From Xenococcus sp. MO_188.B8 (lineage in GTDB: Bacteria > Cyanobacteriota > Cyanobacteriia > Cyanobacteriales > Xenococcaceae): a stretch of 53,412 nt of DNA. The position numbers and the translations under genes are program-made. How positions within the stretch are numbered: position 1 is the stretch's first letter; each line of letters starts with the position of its first letter. Positions 1 through 10,000 of the stretch are shown piece by piece. The DNA lies in assembly GCA_030065615.1 (NCBI GenBank), contig JASJDR010000037.1:1-53412 (forward strand). The letters run 5' to 3'. The notes under the pieces were generated by a model. It ran no database searches. It was not told the DNA's origin and saw only the letters and a program-made list of their open reading frames with translations.

Positions 1-1080
1 CGATCGTTGTTAAAACCCGAGCTTTGTTATATGAATCAGTAATAGAATCAGCAGTAGCGAGCGCTAATTCCAGAGAGTTAGCAGCTTTAGGAAAGTTTTC
101 AATTTGGCCAGCGGTTTCGGCGATCGTTGTTAAAACCCGAGCTTTGTTATATGAATCAGTAATAGAATCAGCAGTAGCGAGCGCTAATTCCAGAGAGTTA
201 GCAGCTTTAGGAAAGTTTTCAATTTGGCCAGCGGTTTCGGCGATCACTATCAGAGCATCGGCTTTAGCAGATAAATTGTCAAACTGGTTGGCAGCGGTGA
301 TAGCTTGTTCCAAGACCTGGCTAGCTTGTTGAGGCTGGTTGAGTTGGCCAATCGCTTCGGCGATCGCAATTAGGGCAAAGAACTGGGATCTCGAATTATT
401 TATTTGCATAGTTACTTCTAAGGCTGATTTCAAAACTTCTGAGGCTGCTGCTGGATTCTTGAGTTGGCTATAGGCTTCGGCAATGCTTATTAAAACCCAA
501 GCTTTGTCCAATGAATCAGTAATAGATACCGCAGTAGTGCGCGCTAGTTCTAGAGATTGAGCAGCTTCAGAAAAGTTCTCTATTTTGCTAATGGTTTCGG
601 CAATCTCTGTCATAACCTCGGCCTTGAAAAGTGAATCAGAAATCTCTTGAGCAGCAGCAATCGCAAGCTCTAAAGATTGAGCCACCTGAGGGAAGTTTTC
701 AAGCTTGCCATAAGTTTCAGTGATTGCGATTAAAACCTCGGCTTTGAGACGTGAATCGGTAATAGATTCAGCAGCTGCAATTGCTAGTTCCAGAGATTTC
801 TCTGCTTTAGGAAAGCTTTCTAGTGTGACATATATTTCAGAAATCGCTGTTAAAGCACGAACTTTATCGGATGAACGGGGAATTTGTTGCGCAACGGCAA
901 TAGCTCTTTCCAGTGATTTCTCGGCATCAGAAAAATTTTCTAGTATTCTAAAGTTTTCAGAAATAGTTATTAAAGTTTTTGTCTTAGTAAATGAATCGAT
1001 AATAGATTCAGCAGAAGCAATCGCTCGCTGTAAACTTCCATCTTTGGAAAAAGCTAATGCTGCCTTTTGTCGATAGTCAT
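1..1080. repeat. 120-bp periodic repeat array encoding TPR units
   Basis: Nine consecutive 120-bp units encode 40-residue TPR-like helices on the minus strand. Most units have diverged, but units 1-120 and 121-240 are identical at every base, which points to a recent tandem duplication or ongoing conversion. The array may continue left of the window. Confidence 0.9.
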
Positions 1081-2392
1081 TGCTTGTCCTATTACTTAAC
1101 GCTGTAAGTTCCCATCTTACTCGCTGAATCTGTCCCCAAGGACTATACCACCATCCAAATCCACCAATTATTAAGGTTAAAGCAGCTACACTACTGGGAA
1201 GATAGCGACGCATTATCTTGGTAGTATAAGCACGCAACAATTCCTTATAAGTCCTGATTTCCTGTTCAGCAGGATGACGTCTTAGCAACCAATGACGTAC
1301 TAATTCCACTGTAATCTTCTCTATCTGAATTGGATTAGGTATTTGTTTCCATTCTTGTTGAATAAATCCCCAAGATGATAATCGATCATAGGCATTAACT
1401 AAAGATTCTTTCTTGCTTATTTTTTGCTGTTTGAGAAATTGCCAAAGATCTGTATTTTTATGCTCTTGTAACTCAGCGACCACAGAGAAAATTAATTTTT
1501 CTGGAATAGTTAGACCAGCATAAAACCAAGCTAATCCTCCTTCTCCATGTTCTATGGCTTTATCAACAATTTCTGTGACATCTTCTCTACTTACATGATA
1601 TTTTTGCTCTTGTCGCAAACGACCAAAAAGTGTAAAACAAATTAGCTGAATAAAATAGGGATGCCCTCCCGACAAGTCTAGAATTGCCTGTATGGAATTA
1701 GCATCGAAATTTAAAATTCCCTTTGTTGGCTGGCAAATTAATTGTTTAGCATAGTACTTATCTAATATCCCTATTTGTTTATAGGGGGCTTCTTTAAACA
1801 AACTTATCAAACTTGGAATATCATCAAGTTTTCTACCTACTACAGGAATCAGAAATAGTTGTTTGGTTTCGGGCAGTATGGAATATAAGTAAGGGAAAAA
1901 TTGATTGATTGCACTATCTTTTTTGGTATCTTCTAAAACATCAAATTCGTCAATTAGCAACACTAGATTTCTGGCTTCTAAAATATCGTAGATTTGCACC
2001 AAAAATTGCTCAACAAATATCTTATGATTCTGCTTGAAATTTTCAACTTTAGGAATTGTAATATCTACTTCAGATGCTTCTAGATAATCATTAATGCTAT
2101 CTCTGATATCTGTAGCCAACTCAAATAAAACTTGACCTAAAGATTTATGAGATTTTCCCTGTAAAGAAAGAGGAATAAAAACGAAATTTTCTAATTTTAC
2201 TGCTAGAGGAATTTGATTAATAATTGAAGATTTACCAATACGTCTCTGACCAAATAATAAAATAACTTGGACTTCATTGAGTAAATTATCTTCTATAAAT
2301 TGAAAAATTTCTTCCCGTCCATAAAAATTGTCAGAATCATGTATGGGACGACCAATAATATAAGGATTTTTCGGGAAAGAAGTAGCAGTCAT
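1..2392 (-). CDS. STAND-type NTPase with TM segment and TPR array (partial, runs off left edge)
   Basis: Reading from ATG at 2392, the frame stays open to base 1, so about 797 residues are present and the C-terminus is missing. The N-terminus has an FYGRE motif near residue 23, Walker A GQRRIGKSS (about 48-56) and Walker B VLLIDEFD, followed by SGGHPYF typical of the sensor region of AAA/STAND ATPases. A single hydrophobic segment with GWWYS lies near residue 395-412. From about residue 437 the protein is a run of nine 40-residue TPR-like units, each encoded by exactly 120 bp. STAND NTPases with TPR sensors act as ligand-triggered switches in signalling or defence. The ligand and effector here are unknown. 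A second STAND-like gene lies 148 bp upstream on the same strand. Confidence 0.8.
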   Translation of the reverse strand, partial: MTATSFPKNPYIIGRPIHDSDNFYGREEIFQFIEDNLLNEVQVILLFGQRRIGKSSIINQIPLAVKLENFVFIPLSLQGKSHKSLGQVLFELATDIRDSINDYLEASEVDITIPKVENFKQNHKIFVEQFLVQIYDILEARNLVLLIDEFDVLEDTKKDSAINQFFPYLYSILPETKQLFLIPVVGRKLDDIPSLISLFKEAPYKQIGILDKYYAKQLICQPTKGILNFDANSIQAILDLSGGHPYFIQLICFTLFGRLRQEQKYHVSREDVTEIVDKAIEHGEGGLAWFYAGLTIPEKLIFSVVAELQEHKNTDLWQFLKQQKISKKESLVNAYDRLSSWGFIQQEWKQIPNPIQIEKITVELVRHWLLRRHPAEQEIRTYKELLRAYTTKIMRRYLPSSVAALTLIIGGFGWWYSPWGQIQRVRWELTALSNRTSNDYRQKAALAFSKDGSLQRAIASAESIIDSFTKTKTLITISENFRILENFSDAEKSLERAIAVAQQIPRSSDKVRALTAISEIYVTLESFPKAEKSLELAIAAAESITDSRLKAEVLIAITETYGKLENFPQVAQSLELAIAAAQEISDSLFKAEVMTEIAETISKIENFSEAAQSLELARTTAVSITDSLDKAWVLISIAEAYSQLKNPAAASEVLKSALEVTMQINNSRSQFFALIAIAEAIGQLNQPQQASQVLEQAITAANQFDNLSAKADALIVIAETAGQIENFPKAANSLELALATADSITDSYNKARVLTTIAETAGQIENFPKAANSLELALATADSITDSYNKARVLTTI

Positions 2393-2414
2393 TGTTTAAG
2401 TCAAAAGTCAGCAG

Positions 2415-2434
2415 AGACGTTGCATGCAACGTCT
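2415..2434. repeat. 20-bp perfect palindrome
   Basis: AGACGTTGCATGCAACGTCT is a perfect palindrome lying between the two NTPase genes. Palindromes of this core are scattered through intergenic DNA of many cyanobacteria. It could form a hairpin in a readthrough transcript, but no regulatory role can be shown. Confidence 0.7.
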
Positions 2435-2540
2435 GTACAAAAGTTAAAAGTTAGAAGTCAAAATCAATAAAATTCTTTGTGTCTTTCTTTGTGTTTTTGT
2501 CTGAGATAAAAATCATAATGTTATTTAGGAATACTTTTTA

Positions 2541-3821
2541 TCATAAGCCAATAAAAATCTTACGAATAATTTGAAATACTTTTTTTGCAACGGCAGGGTT
2601 TTGCTGAATCATTGTAACAATTTTCTTAATCTGACCATATCCTCTACGGCCAATTAAACCTTTAAATAATTTTTCCCTTTCCTTTATTGGTTCAAGATCC
2701 GTATTTTGCAGTTCTTGAATTGCCCACCATTCCATCATACTCGAAGCAAAACAATAAATAGTTTTGTCCTCATCAGCTTGAGATCTAATAATTCCTCTTT
2801 CTTCTAATTTGATTAATTCCCGTTGTTGTTGACTAAAGGTACGATCTAAATCACGTATCACGTATTTTCTAGCATCTAAATGCCCTCCGACACTATTGAG
2901 TGCAATTAACATCAATAAAACCTGTTCTATACTTGAACAAGTACGCCACATTCCCCGAAAAATATGTCTGGTTTGAGCGTAAAACGTATCAATAAATTGA
3001 TCTTTATCAATAATTTCGCCATCACTTAAAACGGAATAGAGAAGAAACCCCGCATTTTGCAATAAAGCAGGATGTCCGTCGGTAATTTCTAAAATAGCAG
3101 GTCTTAATTCGGGATTAATAGGAATATATAATTGCGATGATTCGGTAAAGAATAACTCTCTTGCTTCTTGTCGAGAGAAAGGTTTTAATAATTTAAATAG
3201 ATAATGATTATACCAATGAGAACCTTCAGCTCTTAGTTGTAAATCTAATTCATCAAGGCTATCAAAACTGGTAATAACACTAGATAAATAGATGCTTTCT
3301 TGACGATGAACTGCCAAAGTACGAAATTCATACAAAAATCCAGTTATGTCTGACTTAGAGTAACTGGGATTTTCTTGTACTGCGACATCAAAATCATCTA
3401 ATAATAACAAAAGAAACTTCTCTTGCATACCAATTTCCCTTAAAACTGGACGGATATCATTAATTTTGATTATCTCCTGCTTTAATATTTGTTCTGTCTT
3501 GTTCCCTAATTCTGTATGAGGCTCAATTTTATTTTTAATACTAGTTACGACCTCTCGCCAGAAATCTGAGGGGGTAAAAGGATTAATTCCCCGACAATTC
3601 AATTCAACTATAATTACCTGAGAATAATCTAAACCTTTATTAATCCAAGCTTGAGGAGAACTAGCATACTTTAGTAATGAGGATTTACCAATACCTGAAC
3701 CTCCATAAATTGCCAAATGAGCCTTATTAACAATCTGATCGAACATAAGATCAATTTCCGATTGTCTACCTACCAAAAATTCTGGTGATACTGGCTTAAT
3801 TTGGAAAGGATTGGGAGACAT
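2541..3821 (-). CDS. STAND/AAA-type NTPase
   Basis: This 426-residue protein has a VGRQSEIDLMF entry motif, Walker A GGSGIGKSS (residues 40-48) and Walker B LLLLLDDFD (about 137-145). An ITDGHPALL motif follows, and the C-terminal part looks like a winged helix. The last 35 residues are basic (RRGYGQIKK and similar) and hydrophobic and might be an effector-association tail. No catalytic effector domain is visible. It sits upstream of the TPR-STAND gene in the same orientation, so the two may be co-transcribed. Its molecular role is not known. The start is the first ATG of the frame; no strong Shine-Dalgarno sequence precedes it. Confidence 0.75.
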   Translation of the reverse strand: MSPNPFQIKPVSPEFLVGRQSEIDLMFDQIVNKAHLAIYGGSGIGKSSLLKYASSPQAWINKGLDYSQVIIVELNCRGINPFTPSDFWREVVTSIKNKIEPHTELGNKTEQILKQEIIKINDIRPVLREIGMQEKFLLLLLDDFDVAVQENPSYSKSDITGFLYEFRTLAVHRQESIYLSSVITSFDSLDELDLQLRAEGSHWYNHYLFKLLKPFSRQEARELFFTESSQLYIPINPELRPAILEITDGHPALLQNAGFLLYSVLSDGEIIDKDQFIDTFYAQTRHIFRGMWRTCSSIEQVLLMLIALNSVGGHLDARKYVIRDLDRTFSQQQRELIKLEERGIIRSQADEDKTIYCFASSMMEWWAIQELQNTDLEPIKEREKLFKGLIGRRGYGQIKKIVTMIQQNPAVAKKVFQIIRKIFIGL

Positions 3822-3923
3822 AAATTAATAATTGATGTTTAATTTTATCAAGCAGTATATATGACCATAATTATATAACCATTACTTCTTACCTTTTCTA
3901 ATAATTTTCTTCATCCTCAAGCT

Positions 3924-3955
3924 AAAAAAACTCCCACTAGTAAGAGTGAGAGTTT
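3924..3955 (-). terminator. Rho-independent terminator of the multi-linker gene
   Basis: Arms 3928-3938 and 3945-3955 pair over 11 bp with one G-U wobble and a 6-nt loop. On the minus strand the hairpin is followed directly by a T tract (complement of 3924-3930). It lies about 50 bp after the stop of the linker gene. Confidence 0.8.
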
Positions 3956-4003
3956 AATATTATTGTCTAATTTTTTTGAGTTCTAGCTTATAGCTAATAG
4001 CTC

Positions 4004-7000
4004 TTAAAAGAAACGAGTGCGCCATTTATTAAGCCGAGATTCAGCGATCGCATTTAAACTTCTGCGTTCGGAGATTTTCCCTTGAATAGCAGCGATTTGG
4101 TCTTTTAGATCTTGAGAACGATTTTGCCATTCTTGAAGACTTCCAGGAATGATGCAAACTCCAGGGGTATTAGTGGTAATCGAAACAGAACTAGATACCG
4201 CAGGTTTCCAAGAACTGGTATAGGCAAAACCAGAAATTGCTTCCATTTCTTTTAGCTGAGCAGTAAGACGATCAATCTCTTTAGATTGCTCCTCGCATTC
4301 TTGTTTCAATTGAGAAATAGCTGCACTATCATCAGCCGAAACCGCTTTAGGTTTGAGCGCATCTCTGATTAATTGATTGATATCGGGAACCGGTAGACTA
4401 CCACCAGAATTTTTATAAATCAAAGCTGGAGCCAAGCGAGGACTATTACCGCTCATCCCTGCTTTGTCACTAGTGGACATACTAGGTAACATCTTGAACA
4501 TATTAGTATAGCCCAAGAGATTCTTACCAGTTTGAGTTTTGTAACCTCTGTAGTAAGGAACGATATTTTCCCCAAAAGCATTTTGATATTCATCGCTATC
4601 GAGATAGGAATCAATATCTGCTTCGTAACCCTGAGTATCTAAAATATTGCTGTGATAGATAGTTTCTTGGTAGCTATCAGGAGCACGCCCTAGAAGATGT
4701 TTGAAGTTAAGCTCATGAGCGCGATAACGAGGGCAATTATCGATGAAACGGGATTTATATAGTTCTGATTTCGCCAGCATCCGCACAAATTCGCGAACAC
4801 TAATATTGCCTTGTTTGAGTTGAGATTCGGCAACGGGGAAACGCTCACTTTCCATTACATAAGCATTACCCAAGACTTGCTTGTACAGAGCTTTGATCAC
4901 GATTTCGGCATCTTGAGCGGAGCTACCAGGAATAAACTCAACAGCACTAGCATTTGCTAGGACATTATATTGAGTTTGCCAAGTGATAGCTTTTGGTCCC
5001 ACAGGTTTTGCTAGAGGCTCATAAAGAGGAACATATTTCGGTAAGAAATCTGGTTTGATAGCTGGAGGCTCTTCTTTAGGCTCAACTTCCTCAAAAAAGC
5101 AGGAAAGGGGAGTAATGGTGCTGGGATTATTCGCTAGGAGAGAGCTTTGTAATTTAGATCCATTATTGTTGATGTCGCTACTACTGCTTCCTCTTAATAG
5201 TTCATAGGAATGGGTATATCCTGCAATATTGTTACCCTGTTGAGTGGAAAATCCTCGGAAGTAGGGCACAATATTGAATCCAAAATTCTCGGTATATTCG
5301 TTGCTATAGATATAGGAATCGATTTCAGCATCAAATCCCCCCTCAGCCAAAATTGTAATATGTTCAGAAATTTCCTGGGAGTTCGCAGGGGCACGACCAA
5401 GCAAATGCTTGAAGTTAAGCTCAATTGCCCTTAAGTTAGAACAATTATTAAAGAAGAGTTCGCGATATAGTTCTGATTTAGCTAATTTACCCACAAATTC
5501 CCCAACATTGATACTGCCATCACAAAGTTGAGATTCAGCTTCGGTTAATCTCTGAATTTCCATCAGATGCACATTGCCAAACACTTGCTTATAAGCAGCT
5601 TTAATTACCAAGTCTAAATTCTCGCCAAAACCAGAAGTAATTAATTCTACTGGTTGATTATCCGCGATCGCATTGAGATGGTTAGTGCTAACCTCAGCAG
5701 GAGCAGATGCCGCAGCAGGAGTAAATGGTGCATGTTGATTAGTGTCACCTTGACCATTGTTAGAAACGGTCGCAGCTGGGGTAGCAACTTTTTTGAATGG
5801 TGAAATAGATGGTGCACCAGTAGGCACAGTAGTTAGAGGATGAATCTGGCTGGGATTACCTGTGAACAGAGATGTTTGCAATCTCGCACCAGAGGCAACA
5901 GCAGTAGAGCGATCGCTTGTACTGGCTCCTCTAAATAGTTCATAGGAATGGGTATAGGCTGCTACATTGCTTCCTGTTTGAGTATCAAATCCTCGAACAT
6001 AAGGAACAATATCGCTACCAAAATTCTCAACATATTCTTCGCTATAGATATAGGAGTCGATTTCTGCTTCATATCCATTTTCTGCCAGGATTGCAATATG
6101 CTGAGAGATTTCTTGGGCGCTTTCGGGGGCACGACCCAGTAACTGTTTGAAGTTCAATTCAATTGCTCTTAAATTAGAACAATTATCGAAGAATAGAGAA
6201 CGATGTAGTTCTGATTTGGCTAATTTACCGACAAATTCAGCCACATCAATTTCTCGATTGCGCAATTGAGATTCAGCTTCGGTTAATCTCTGACTTTCCA
6301 TCAAGTGAACGTTACCAAAGACTTGCTTATAAGCTGCTTCAATCACTATGTCAGTAGCTGCCCCAGAACTACCATTCAGCACCACTGGTTCTTTACCATT
6401 GGCAGCTTTAAGATAATTATCGCTGATTGCTTGAGGTAAAAATTCTACAGGATTTTCTTTCCGTAAAATTTCATATTGCTGGTAAACTTCTGTAGCTTTG
6501 CTGATAGGTTTAGCTTCACGATTAACATAAGTAGTAATCGGGTCAACCACTTTGTACTCTGGCAATCCCACAGCTTTAGCTATTAAATCATTAGTATCTT
6601 TGACTTGTGGCGCTTTTTTAGTAGTTACCGAATCGAGAATATCAGGAAATGCCGGCTTAACAGCAGGTTTGGTGTAAGGTAAACCAAGAGCTTTAGCAAT
6701 AATCTCTTCTGTGCTAGGAGCTGGTCTTTTTACTGCTAAAGGATTAAATTCTTTGGCATAATCGGGCACAGCAGCTAGAGGAGTAATCTGACTTGCGCTA
6801 TTTCTAATCAAATTAGATTGTAGTCTGGGAGCAGCACCGCCAAGACTAGCTTTATCGCTAGTAGAAGCTCCTCTTAATAATTTGTAGGAGTTGGTATATC
6901 CGATTAGATTATTCCCAACTTGGCTGACATAACCACGATAGTAAGGAACAATATTTTCCCCAAAAGCAGTTTGATATTCGTCACTATCGAGATAGGAGTT

Positions 7001-10000
7001 AATTTCTGCGGTAAATCCACCTGCGGCAATAATCTGGATATGTTCAGAAATTTCTTGGTAACTTTCGGGGGCACGACCAAGTAAATGCTTGAAGTTCAGT
7101 TCAATTGCTCTGAGGTTGGTAAATTTATCGAAGAATAAACTACGATAACGGTCTGAGGTTGCTAATTGACGGACAAATTCTCGTACGGAAATATTGCCTT
7201 TACGCAATTGAGATTCCGCGATGGGTAATCTTTCACTTTCCATCAGATAGGCATTACCAAATACTTGTCTGTAAGCATTGGCAATAATTGAATCTAGATC
7301 CTCAACCGAACTAGCACCCAAGATAAATTCTACTGGTTTGATATCAGCGAAGGCATTGGTAAAGTTGCTAGTAATTTCTGGCTCTACAGTCTCGACCACA
7401 TCTTCTAGTTCTGCTGTTCTTGCCGTTTCTGCTTCTTGTTCCTGGAGGTAAGTTGCTAAATTGAACCCATTGGATTCAAAGCTTGTTAATTCAAGCTTTG
7501 GAGGAGCATCCTGGAAATCAAGTCTTTTATAGGCTATGCTACTTGCTTGATTTTTGAGTATGGTTCTTTGAAGTTGGGGACGGCTACTAGCGGTTAAAGA
7601 GCGATCGCTGCTACAATTACCTTTGAGTAGTTGGAATATCCTGGTGTATCCGGCAAGGGTTTTACCAGTTTGAGTTTTGCTACCTACATAATAGGGAACT
7701 ATATCTTCCCCAAAATTCTCTTGATACTCCTCGCTATCAAGGTAGGAATCAATTTCAGCCGCGAATCCACTTTCTGCCAAAATAGCAACATGTTGGGAAA
7801 TTTCGGCAGCATTTTCTGGTGCCCGACCTAGTAAATGTTTAAAGTTCAGTTCAATTGCTCTGAGGTTAGAAACGCTATCAAAGAAGAGAGCACGATATAG
7901 TTCAGAATTGGCTAATTCCCGCACAAATTCTTTAACAGTGAGTTGACCAGCAATTAGGCGAGATTCAGCAGATACTAGTCGCTGACTTTCCATCAGATGA
8001 ACATTGCCAAAAACTTGCTTATAAGCCGCTGCTATAACTAATGCCAGATCTTCACCAGAAGACCTATTGAATAATTTGGTTGGTTCATTATAATCAGGAA
8101 CGGGATAAGCAATTCCTGTTTTCACGGTTTGTACTCTCGCAACGCGAGTAGCGAGAAATTCTGGTGATTTATAGGCCGGAATTCCCAGATTCATGTCGGG
8201 GAATTGTAATCTGTCAGGGAAGAAATAGGCTTGTGATTGAAACTCTAGTTTTCCCACAGGTGATACCCGTGCTACTGATTCGGGAACTGAGGAAATATCA
8301 CTAATCTTGCTCGCACTATTACTTAGAAGGGATTTTTGTAATATGGGAGCAGTCCCACCAAGGGTTGATTTATCACTACTACAAGCTCCTCGTAGGATGC
8401 TAAAAGAATTAGTATAGGCTGCTAAATTATTACTAGTTTGGGAATCATATCCGCGATAGTAAGGAACAATGTTAGTGCCGAAATTCTGGAAATATTCATC
8501 ACTATCAAGATAGGAGTCAATTTCTGCCTCAAATCCGCCCTCAGCAATGATCTGAATATGTTCTGAGATTTCCAAACCATTTGCTGGCGCACGACCCAGT
8601 AAATGTTTGAAGTTTAATTCAATCGCTCTTAAGTTAGTGCAACGCTCGAAGAAAAGAGTACGATAATGATCTGACTTTGCGAGTTGACGGACAAATTCCA
8701 TTACAGAAATTCGTCCACTACGTAGTTGGGATTCGGCTTCGCTTACTCGTTCACTTTCCATGACGTAAGCATTCCCAAAGACCTGCTTGTAAGCAGCTTC
8801 GACCACAAGATCTAAATCTGCTACCGAATTATTCTGAGCAAATTCTACGATATCGCGATCGCGGAAAGCACTTGTATATTTACTAGCTACTTCAGGCTGA
8901 GTTTTGGCTTCCGTAATTGGGACTTTTGTTGCTGCTTCTCGTTCCTTTAGATAAGATACCAGATCAAAACCTTGAGGATTAAATCTTCTGCCTGCTTTGG
9001 CATTTTTTCCTGCTTCACGCGCCCGAGTTTCTACTGCCTGATCAGGCGCAAATTTTTCATCGAGCAGATCTTCAAACTGTGCTCTCCACGCTGTAAAGAC
9101 TGCTGATTCTTTATCTTGTGTCTCCGCAATAGTGAAAGTTGTCGGTTCAGCAACAGGCTTTGTTGTTTCAACGGTCGTTGCTAATTCATCTACCATATCG
9201 GCGATACTTACCTCAAAGGGGGATACACTAGGAGCCGATTTAGGAACCGTAGAGAGCCAATTCACATTGCTAGCACGATTACTAAACAGAGAGTTTTGTA
9301 ATTTAGAACTAGCATCTATCGAGTTAGACTTATCGCTACTACAAGCACCTTGTAATAATTTAAATAAATGAGTGAACCCAACTAATCCATTATCCGTTTG
9401 GGTCGCAAATATCCGATGATAAGGAACGATAATTGTGCCAAAACTTTGAAAATATTCATCACTATCAATATAGGAATCAATTTCTGCTTCAAACCCACCC
9501 TCAGCAATAATTTTGATATGTTCTGAGATCTCCGCCGCATTTTCAGGAGCACGACCAAGTAAATGTTTAAAATTCAACTCAATAAAGCGTACATTGGCAC
9601 ATTTATCAAAGAATAATTTGCGATAATGGTCAGACTTAGCCAATTGACGGATAAACTCCATCACCGAAATCCGACCACTACAGAGTTGGGATTCTGCTTC
9701 GAGCGCCCTCTCACTTTCCATCAGATGAGCATTACCAAAAACCTGCTTATAGGCAGCGCGAATAATAACCTGAAAATCCTCAGTCGAGGCTCCACTAGTT
9801 AACTCAACAGGTTTGTTATCACCAAAAGCCCTAATATATAAGTCCCTAATATCAGGAGCGGGAAGGGCAAACAGCTCTTTGATAATTTGTTCTGGAGTTC
9901 TGACATTAACCTCTGCGGGAATTACCGCAGCGATCGCTCCTTTTGCCTGGAGATAGGCAGCTAAATCAAAACTGTCTGGATTGAATTTTATTCCTGAAGC

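Noticed and set aside
24..1076. Plus-strand open frames across the repeat array at the left edge
   Set aside because: They are antisense shadows of the TPR-coding minus-strand gene; the 120-bp period has no stops in several frames.
5194..9371. Small frames on both strands inside the giant linker gene
   Set aside because: They lie within conserved linker-domain codons and recur only because the domains repeat.
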